Source of the DNA: Mycoplasmatota bacterium
GTDB lineage: Bacteria; Bacillota_I; Bacilli_A; Izemoplasmatales; Izemoplasmataceae
Direction of reading: 5' to 3'
DNA: 8,283 bases
NCBI GenBank assembly: GCA_022712785.1
Contig: JAFLJX010000089.1
Location: 1-8,283 of the forward strand
How positions within the stretch are numbered: position 1 is the stretch's first letter; every line of letters starts with the position of its first letter. A program made the translations under genes and the position numbers. Positions 1 to 4,872 of the stretch are shown here, one piece after another. The notes under the pieces are model-generated. The model did not search any database. It had not been told where the DNA came from and saw only the letters and a list, made by a program, of their open reading frames with translations.

Positions 1-144
1 ACCTGGAAGTAAGATATTTAAGTCAGGTGCATCAACATCACAGTCTGCCATGACAATATCTTCTAAGAATGGAATAATACATGCAGTAATAGTAGTTTTA
101 CCAGTTCCACCTTTGCCGCTTATTATAGCTATTTCATTAAGCAT
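1..144 (-). CDS. MinD-superfamily P-loop ATPase, N-terminal fragment (second of a tandem pair)
   Basis: Only the first 48 codons are inside the window; the rest lies beyond base 1. The N-terminus reads MLNEIAIISGKGGTGKTT, which carries the deviant Walker A motif (GKGGTGKTT, residues 10-18) of the MinD/Mrp/ParA class. It is followed by the A' motif ADCDVDAPDL at about residues 33-42, which in this class binds nucleotide and metal. The nearest family is the MinD-type ATPase with inserted ferredoxin (COG1149 type), judged from its paralogue immediately upstream; the ferredoxin part of this copy, if present, is outside the window. The ATG overlaps the end of the upstream gene by 8 bases (ATGCTTAA) and has only a weak ribosome site, so translation is probably coupled. 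Function is presumably ATP-dependent handling of a metal or Fe-S cluster together with the NifX-type proteins of the operon (inference). Confidence 0.88.
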   Translation of the reverse strand, partial: MLNEIAIISGKGGTGKTTITACIIPFLEDIVMADCDVDAPDLNILLPG

Positions 145-976
145 AGGTATCACCAAGAACTTTCTTTATGATGTTTTTCATTTTATCTTTAACATAATCA
201 CTATGGTCCACTAATAACTCTCCTCTAGCAATAATCCTTGCGAATTCTTCTCTAAATTCGATACTTTCAAGTAATTCAATACCTTCTTTTTCTAGATATT
301 CATAAATGTCGTTATTACCTAAGTTACTTTTATTTACTACAACTCCATAATTTACCTTCTCTTCGCGTAATAACTCTACAACCATTCTCATATCACTTAA
401 ACCGAAAGGAGTTGGCTCAGCGGCAATTATGCAGTAATCTGCGCCTTCTATTGCAGCGACAGTGCTGCAAGATGTACCTGGTGGACTATCTATAAGTAAT
501 ATTTCTTCTTTTTTAGTAATATTTTTTAGATGTTCGATGATTTTTACACCTGATATTTCTCCAACAGTTAATTTACCGTATAAAAATTGTTTATTCTCTT
601 CAATGCTTTGATAATAGATATTACCAATTTTTTTATCTTTGTAAGAAATGGCGTTAGTAGGACATACTAACCTACAACCACCACAGTCATGACAAAGATC
701 ATCAAATACTAGAACTTTCTTTTTTGCTGGGATTATTGCGTTAAAATTACAGAAATCGCCACATTTGCCACATAGTGTACATAAATCATGGTTTACCACT
801 GGATATTTCTTGTATACTATTTCATCATGGTAGGTAGTTCCTTTTAAAAATAGATGACTATTAGGTTCTTCTACGTCTGTGTCAATAAGAGTTGCTTTTT
901 TTAAACATGAAAAAAGGTTGACAGAAAGAGTAGTCTTTCCTGTCCCACCTTTTCCGCTTAAAATGGCTATTTTCAC
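137..976 (-). CDS. MinD-superfamily P-loop ATPase with inserted 2x[4Fe-4S] ferredoxin domain
   Basis: The protein has 279 residues, a usual length for this family. It begins with a GTG codon (bases 976-974), read as Met, after an AGGT ribosome site 8 bases upstream. The deviant Walker A is GKGGTGKTT (residues 8-16), the A' motif is IDTDVEEPN (31-39), and a Walker B-like IDSPPGTSC lies at 162-170. Between them is an inserted ferredoxin segment with two cysteine quartets: C66, C69, C72, C76 and C95, C98, C101, C105, the second followed by proline as in classic 4Fe-4S motifs. Such proteins (COG1149) are cytoplasmic and found mainly in anaerobes. In Desulfovibrio they belong to the ORP gene neighbourhood with NifX-like proteins. 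Here the start overlaps the stop of the NifX-type gene by one base (TAGTG), and the stop overlaps the next ATPase by 8 bases, so all are one transcript. The exact substrate is unknown; cluster assembly or insertion, or positioning of a complex by analogy with MinD, are both possible. Confidence 0.93.
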   Translation of the reverse strand: MKIAILSGKGGTGKTTLSVNLFSCLKKATLIDTDVEEPNSHLFLKGTTYHDEIVYKKYPVVNHDLCTLCGKCGDFCNFNAIIPAKKKVLVFDDLCHDCGGCRLVCPTNAISYKDKKIGNIYYQSIEENKQFLYGKLTVGEISGVKIIEHLKNITKKEEILLIDSPPGTSCSTVAAIEGADYCIIAAEPTPFGLSDMRMVVELLREEKVNYGVVVNKSNLGNNDIYEYLEKEGIELLESIEFREEFARIIARGELLVDHSDYVKDKMKNIIKKVLGDTYA

Positions 977-1335
977 TAATGTTTACCTTTAACTGATGCG
1001 TCTAACATTTCTGGTAATTTCTTTTCAAAATATGAGTATAACGCAGCTCTTACTGTTTCACCTTGTTTATATTGGAAACTTTTTATCTCAAAAGCATTCA
1101 AAGCATCAATAGCTTTAGGACCTAGTTCAGGCACTAATACCACTTCAATATCTAAATCACCTAATATTTTTGCTGCTTTACCTCCGGCTCCACTTCCTTC
1201 TTTTTTTGCGGGATTATCAAAGAAAGAAAACTGTAGGTCTTCACTATTGTATACAGCGAAGTAGTCTGCACGTGCAAATCTGTCAGCTACTAGGCTTTCT
1301 GGATTATTATCTGAAGCACAAATTGCTATTTTCAT
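976..1335 (-). CDS. NifX/NifB-type dinitrogenase iron-molybdenum cofactor-binding family protein (PF02579-like)
   Basis: This small cytoplasmic protein of 119 residues is a single-domain member of the family that includes NifX, NafY, the C-terminus of NifB and the Desulfovibrio orange protein, all of which bind metal-sulfur clusters. The family signatures are visible: an N-terminal MKIAICASD strand, VADRFARADYF (the usual 'RFGRA' region, residues 16-26), SGAGGKAAKIL (48-58) and the ELGPKAIDAL turn and helix (70-79). No nitrogenase genes are in the window, so a nitrogenase role is unlikely; an ORP-like cluster carrier is the better guess. There are few candidate ligands: Cys6, and a single terminal His119. 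A good ribosome site (AGGAGA, near 1343-1348) precedes the ATG at 1335-1333. The stop TAG shares one base with the GTG start of the ferredoxin-ATPase, and the gap from the upstream gene is 11 bases. Confidence 0.9.
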   Translation of the reverse strand: MKIAICASDNNPESLVADRFARADYFAVYNSEDLQFSFFDNPAKKEGSGAGGKAAKILGDLDIEVVLVPELGPKAIDALNAFEIKSFQYKQGETVRAALYSYFEKKLPEMLDASVKGKH

Positions 1336-1346
1336 ATCATTTTCTC

Positions 1347-2036
1347 CTAACTGTGTTTATGTGTTTCTGAATCATGATCACAAACACTACCTTTACTCGT
1401 TAAAAACCCACCTAAGTATTCACTTAAATTAACATCTATACGTCCTTTAGCACCTAGTACTACATCAATATTTTGTTGTTTAAATAAGTTTACTGCCATA
1501 GCACCCATTCCACCTGTAATGATAACGTCAACACCTTGTGTACCTAAGTATTTAGGAAAACTTCCTGGTGTATGTTCTGGAGGTTGTACGTAATTTACTT
1601 CTTTAACTTCGTTTTCTTCAATTGTATAGATTACAAACTCTTTACAATGCCCAAAATGCTCATCAACAGTAACTTTGTCACTTGTTGGAAATGCGATTTT
1701 CTTAACTAATTTTTCTTCAATATTCATATTATTCTCTCCCTTTAGTTTAATATTTGTAATTTCATTTTTTATTTCAAGTGCTTTATTTCCTAAAAGCACA
1801 TCAATAAACTTTTTCCTACCACTTAGTAATAATCTTTGAACTGTTGCACGAGATACTTGCATTTCTTCCCCTGCTTCAATTTGGGATAGGCCTTCATAAT
1901 CGACTAGTCTTAGCGCTTCAAACTCATCAAGTTTGATAAAGACAGTCTCCAAACTATTCTTAGGAACGCCTACAGGGTTGTATATTCTTGAACTATCTAG
2001 CCTTCGAGCGTATCTTTTTTTTCTACTTGTAATCAT
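1347..2036 (-). CDS. DUF134 helix-turn-helix protein fused to a NifX/NifB-type cluster-binding domain
   Basis: This is a 229-residue two-domain protein. Residues 1-92 match the DUF134 family: a basic N-terminus (SRKKRYARRLDSSRIYNPVGVPK) and then the hallmark LDEFEALRLVDYEGLSQIEA with a sigma-70-region-4-like HTH through VSRATVQRLLLSGRKKF (about 35-77). Residues 114-221 are a PF02579-type domain with VDEHFGHCKEF (124-134), PPEHTPGSFPKYL (152-164), IITGGMGAMAV (172-182) and a Cys-Asp-His near the end (219-221). The tail DHDSETHKHS has three histidines, and metal or cluster binding is plausible. The two domains are usually separate adjacent genes; here a short linker (93-113) joins them without a stop. 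Met104, within that linker, has its own strong ribosome site. The start at 2036 is supported by GAGGAG 7 bases upstream. Its first place in the operon and the palindrome at its promoter suggest an autoregulator that senses cluster or metal state through the attached domain (inference). Confidence 0.9.
   Translation of the reverse strand: MITSRKKRYARRLDSSRIYNPVGVPKNSLETVFIKLDEFEALRLVDYEGLSQIEAGEEMQVSRATVQRLLLSGRKKFIDVLLGNKALEIKNEITNIKLKGENNMNIEEKLVKKIAFPTSDKVTVDEHFGHCKEFVIYTIEENEVKEVNYVQPPEHTPGSFPKYLGTQGVDVIITGGMGAMAVNLFKQQNIDVVLGAKGRIDVNLSEYLGGFLTSKGSVCDHDSETHKHS
1725..1740 (-). promoter_or_regulatory. Internal ribosome binding site and in-frame ATG (Met104) inside the DUF134-NifX gene
   Basis: Reading the minus strand, GGGAGAG (1740-1734) is followed by AATAAT (6 bases) and ATG (1727-1725). 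The ATG is in frame at codon 104 of the 229-residue protein, exactly at the junction of the two domains. Starting here would give a 126-residue stand-alone NifX-type protein beginning MNIEEKLVKKIAFPTSD. The site is as good as the operon's other ribosome sites, so a second, shorter product from the same reading frame is likely but not proven. Confidence 0.6.
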
Positions 2037-2052
2037 AAAATCACTCCTCTTA

Positions 2053-2066
2053 TGTGCATATGCACA
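2053..2066. promoter_or_regulatory. Perfect 14-bp palindrome, candidate operator of the ORP-like operon
   Basis: TGTGCATATGCACA is identical to its reverse complement. It sits immediately downstream of the -10 box, covering roughly +1 to +14 of the predicted transcript and ending a few bases before the GAGGAG ribosome site. A protein bound there would block initiation. The gene directly downstream encodes an HTH protein, which is the obvious candidate ligand (inference). No second perfect copy was seen in the window; a GTGCATA half-site occurs at 2156-2162. Confidence 0.65.
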
Positions 2067-2071
2067 CTAAT

Positions 2072-2100
2072 AGTATATGGCAAACCTTTGAATCTGTCAA
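2072..2100 (-). promoter_or_regulatory. Sigma-A promoter of the ORP-like operon
   Basis: On the minus strand a consensus -35 TTGACA (2100-2095) and a -10 TATACT (2077-2072) are separated by exactly 17 bases. Transcription would begin near 2064-2066, about 30 bases before the ATG at 2036. Desulfovibrio ORP operons are reported to use sigma-54; here the promoter is plainly of the sigma-A kind. Confidence 0.85.
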
Positions 2101-2142
2101 GTGGCGAAAACATCTTTTTAAATAACATTACAAATTAGTTTA

Positions 2143-2182
2143 TTGCCTTTTAATAGTGCATAATGATAATATCTTGTATAAT
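2143..2182 (+). promoter_or_regulatory. Candidate promoter of the MFS transporter gene
   Basis: Two overlapping possibilities exist. One is TTGCCT (2143-2148) with TAATAT (2167-2172) at an 18-base spacing. The other is a perfect -10 TATAAT (2177-2182) with a poor -35 (TAGTGC, 2154-2159). Either gives a short leader before the ATG at 2211. The region is AT-rich, so neither is certain. Confidence 0.5.
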
Positions 2183-2197
2183 ACTAATATATTTATT

Positions 2198-2203
2198 AAG
2201 GAG
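2198..2203 (+). promoter_or_regulatory. Ribosome binding site deciding the MFS start
   Basis: AAGGAG lies 7 bases before the ATG at 2211. The in-frame ATG at 2163 has no ribosome site and lies within the promoter region, so 2211 is preferred. Confidence 0.85.
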
Positions 2204-2210
2204 ATGTATT

Positions 2211-3455
2211 ATGAAATTTATTAAATCAACAAAATTTATCTATTTTGCTTTTATCTGGCATGGATTCTTTCTTGCATTGACAGTTTCTATGTTAGAACTA
2301 AATACTGTGTTTCCGGCTTTAATTACTACTTTAACAGAATCTAAGTTTGTATTTGGGGCAATATATAGTGTTATGCTTGGTGTTCCATTGATATTTAATG
2401 TTGTATTTGGACATTATTTAAGAAATAAGGAATATAAAAAGAAATACTTACTACTAGGTATTTATCTACGTAGTGGAGCATTTCTTGGTATGGCTTTGTT
2501 TACTTATTACTTTAGTATTAGTAATCCAATGTTAACACTTGCTAGTTTCTTTTTCTTTGTATTCTTGTTTAGTGTATCTGCTGGTTTTGCTGGTTTATCT
2601 TATTCTGATATCATCGCAAAATCTCTTAGTAGTGAAAAACGAGTTCATTTATACACTATTAAACAGTTATTTGGTAGTGTATCTGCTTTTGGTGGAGGAC
2701 TATTAATCGCTAGGATATTCAATTTAGGGATTGAATATCCATTAAATTACACTATATCACTTCTAATTGGTTCTCTTGGGCTAGTAATTGCTTCTTTAGG
2801 ATTCATACTACTTCCTGAACCAAAGTCTGTTATAAAGGAAAATAACGAGGCTTTATTAACTTTCATTAAAAAGATCCCTTCTATTCTTAAAAAGGATAAT
2901 AGTTTTAAATTATTTATCATTGTTGAGAACTTAGCTGGGTTTAGTATTATGATTTTACCGTTTTATATGTTGTATGCTTTAGAAATGTTCAATATTGATA
3001 ATAGTTTTATTGGAACTTATGTTATTTGGCTAACTGTGGGTACGATTATATCTAATATTATTTGGGGATTCTTAGCTTCTAAGTTTAATGCGAAACAAAT
3101 TGTTAGAATTTGTATAATATTTGGAGCGTTAAACCCTTTGTTAGCTATTTATTTGGGGACAACAACTCCTAAATTATTCGCAATTATCTTCTTTATCTTA
3201 GGATTTATGATAAGTGGTCGTAAAATTGGATTTGAACCGTATTTATTGGATATTATCCCTACTAAAGAACGTATTGAGTACTTAGGTATAAGAGGATCAT
3301 TAAATATACTAATAGTTATTCTACCGCTAGTTGGAGCTACAATTATTTATTTATTTGGGTTTAATGTAACATTTGTAATAGTTTCAGTTATGATGGGGCT
3401 TGCTGCTTTATTGTTAGGTAAAATAAGTAATAAACAGATAAAAGAGCTTTGTTAA
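2211..3455 (+). CDS. Major facilitator superfamily (MFS) transporter, substrate unknown
   Basis: The protein has 414 residues from the preferred ATG at 2211, a normal MFS length. It is an integral membrane protein with about 12 hydrophobic helices, near residues 10-30, 47-67, 82-102, 107-130, 155-172, 180-202, 232-255, 267-288, 298-315, 322-336, 362-381 and 384-403. A charged central loop (about 203-231, rich in Lys and Glu) separates the two six-helix halves. The loop after helix 2 (GHYLRNKEYKKK, 67-78) and its mirror after helix 8 (WGFLASKFNAKQ, 285-296) are degenerate forms of the MFS motif A. Extending upstream to an ATG at 2163 would add 16 residues without ribosome site support. The gene is divergent from the ORP-like operon and ends 10 bases before a strong terminator. 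I cannot assign a substrate; nothing seen makes drug efflux or sugar uptake more likely. Confidence 0.88.
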   Translation: MKFIKSTKFIYFAFIWHGFFLALTVSMLELNTVFPALITTLTESKFVFGAIYSVMLGVPLIFNVVFGHYLRNKEYKKKYLLLGIYLRSGAFLGMALFTYYFSISNPMLTLASFFFFVFLFSVSAGFAGLSYSDIIAKSLSSEKRVHLYTIKQLFGSVSAFGGGLLIARIFNLGIEYPLNYTISLLIGSLGLVIASLGFILLPEPKSVIKENNEALLTFIKKIPSILKKDNSFKLFIIVENLAGFSIMILPFYMLYALEMFNIDNSFIGTYVIWLTVGTIISNIIWGFLASKFNAKQIVRICIIFGALNPLLAIYLGTTTPKLFAIIFFILGFMISGRKIGFEPYLLDIIPTKERIEYLGIRGSLNILIVILPLVGATIIYLFGFNVTFVIVSVMMGLAALLLGKISNKQIKELC

Positions 3456-3465
3456 AGGTATATTA

Positions 3466-3491
3466 AAAGGGTTGTCAATTGACAACCCTTT
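3466..3491. terminator. Bidirectional terminator, perfect 26-bp palindrome
   Basis: The arm AAAGGGTTGTCAA (3466-3478) is followed directly by its exact reverse complement (3479-3491). T-rich tails follow on both strands (TTTGTTTAT on plus, TTTTAATAT on minus), so it can end both the MFS transcript and the convergent HD-GYP transcript. The last codons and the TGA stop of the HD-GYP gene (3477-3475) lie inside it. Confidence 0.88.
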
Positions 3492-4737
3492 GTTTATGGG
3501 TTCTATAACACTTGTTAAATGCTTCTACTACATCTTTGTCAAACTTTATTCCTTTCAATTTGTTTATTTCCCTAATAGACTCTTCTTCTGACCATGCTTT
3601 TTTATATGGTCTTTTACTTATTAAGGCATCATAGACATCAACTACGGCTACTATTCTAGCTGAAAATGGTATATCAGTTCCTTTTAACTTTCTTGGGTAA
3701 CCTGATCCATCCCAGTTCTCATGATGGCTTTCACAAATATCAATTCCCATGTTGATAAAATCATTTTTTGAATACTTATTTTGTATTTCTCTTAATGTAT
3801 TACTACCAAAAATAGAATGTTTCTTCATTATTTCAAACTCTTCATCATTGAATTTCCCTGGTTTCATTAGGATATTTTCTGGAATCATTATTTTACCAAT
3901 ATCATGAAGCGTACTCGCAAGTTCAATTGATTGAATGAATTCATCTTTGTAACAATTGTTTTTTGTATAGACTGAACTATGTAGTTCTTGAGCTACTTTC
4001 AAACATAAATGACCTACTCTATCAATATGATCACCTGTGAATTTATCTCTTGATTCAGCTAGTTTTGCCAATGAATAAATTGTAATATAGTTTGAGTTTT
4101 CAATATCTTTTAAATTCTGATAGTTCTGTTTTTCAAGGATGACATTATCTCCTTTTAAGTTTTTTTCATGAAGATAACTGTCTAATCTGTATTTGGAAAA
4201 TGTATAACTACCAAATAGAGATATAAAAATCTGTGCTATATAGAAAATAGAAAAAATTAATACTGTATTAATATAGTCTTTCAAATACAAATATGTTAAA
4301 GCAAAATAGAAAATCATAATAATGACTGTTCCAATAGTTACAAACTGCCATCTAATCTTTAGTAGAAAGTATCCATAACCAATAACTAGAAATAATCCCC
4401 CATAGTAACTATAAACTTCAGGTTCAATAACTAGCATGACTATTACTCCGAATCCAGCAATTACGTATAGTGTTGTTAGAACAAATTGATGTAGACTATA
4501 AAATGATTTGTGATAGCTAAGTATAAGTGTTACCAATGTACTTGGAGCAACTATATAAAATCGAATCATACTAAAAATGGCTAGATTTTCTACTTCTATC
4601 CATCTATCAACAAGACCAAAACCTGAATAAAGTACAAGACTTAAAACCAACATTTTTCTAATGAGTAGTAAGTCTTCTGAATATAGAAATTTTTCATATG
4701 CTTCATTTCTTGAAGTAAATAAAGTATTTTTTACCAT
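3475..4737 (-). CDS. Six-helix membrane protein with HD-GYP domain (predicted cyclic di-GMP phosphodiesterase)
   Basis: The protein has 420 residues. The N-terminal half is membrane-embedded, with about six hydrophobic helices near residues 27-43, 52-73, 83-105, 109-126, 131-153 and 158-180; it resembles MASE-type sensor regions only in layout. A short polar, partly helical linker (185-215) leads to a complete HD-GYP domain (about 217-410). This has ESRDKFTGDHIDRV (228-241, with H237), the HD pair H278-D279 in LHDIGK, H307, the SHHE pair H338-H339, WDGSGYP (342-348) and VVDVYDAL (365-372). All expected metal-site and signature residues appear present, so it should hydrolyse cyclic di-GMP in the cytoplasm in response to a membrane or extracellular cue (family knowledge; the cue is unknown). 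No GGDEF, PAS or receiver domain is attached. GAGGT (4749-4745) lies 7 bases before the ATG. The gene is a single unit with its own candidate promoter, and its TGA stop sits inside the shared terminator palindrome. Confidence 0.92.
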   Translation of the reverse strand: MVKNTLFTSRNEAYEKFLYSEDLLLIRKMLVLSLVLYSGFGLVDRWIEVENLAIFSMIRFYIVAPSTLVTLILSYHKSFYSLHQFVLTTLYVIAGFGVIVMLVIEPEVYSYYGGLFLVIGYGYFLLKIRWQFVTIGTVIIMIFYFALTYLYLKDYINTVLIFSIFYIAQIFISLFGSYTFSKYRLDSYLHEKNLKGDNVILEKQNYQNLKDIENSNYITIYSLAKLAESRDKFTGDHIDRVGHLCLKVAQELHSSVYTKNNCYKDEFIQSIELASTLHDIGKIMIPENILMKPGKFNDEEFEIMKKHSIFGSNTLREIQNKYSKNDFINMGIDICESHHENWDGSGYPRKLKGTDIPFSARIVAVVDVYDALISKRPYKKAWSEEESIREINKLKGIKFDKDVVEAFNKCYRTHKQRVVN

Positions 4738-4763
4738 ATGTAGTACCTCGCTAAGTTAATTCT

Positions 4764-4792
4764 ATTGTACTAACAATTAGTTTAAAACACAA
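4764..4792 (-). promoter_or_regulatory. Candidate sigma-A promoter of the HD-GYP gene
   Basis: On the minus strand, TTGTGT (4792-4787) and TACAAT (4769-4764) are separated by 17 bases, about 27 bases before the ATG at 4737. The -35 box is a moderate match. The RNase J terminator lies upstream, so the gene needs its own promoter. Confidence 0.5.
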
Positions 4793-4846
4793 ACAAATAT
4801 TTACAAGTGGGAATTAACTAAAAGATCATTTTTAATCAATTATAAC

Positions 4847-4872
4847 AAAAAAAGAAACCATAATTGGCTTCT
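4847..4872 (-). terminator. Rho-independent terminator of the RNase J gene
   Basis: On the minus strand, AGAAGCC (4872-4866), loop AATTAT and GGTTTCT (4859-4853) form a 7-bp stem with one G-U pair. It is followed by a run of T covering 4853-4847. The stem starts on the last base of the TAA stop codon (4874-4872). Confidence 0.8.

Noticed and set aside
1170..1370. Open frame of 66 codons on the plus strand
   Set aside because: It is antisense to the NifX-type gene, lacks a ribosome site and has no recognisable protein pattern.
976..2036. Nitrogenase cofactor biosynthesis (nif) cluster
   Set aside because: The NifX-type domains invite this reading, but no nifH/D/K/E/N or radical-SAM nifB is present and the neighbouring genes fit an ORP-like set instead.
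2163..2210. Upstream ATG at 2163 as the MFS start
   Set aside because: There is no ribosome site before it and it falls within the predicted promoter; AAGGAG clearly serves the ATG at 2211.
4764..4777. ATTGT-4-ACAAT dyad overlapping the -10 of the HD-GYP promoter
   Set aside because: Only 5-base AT-rich arms, with no second copy; too weak to call an operator.
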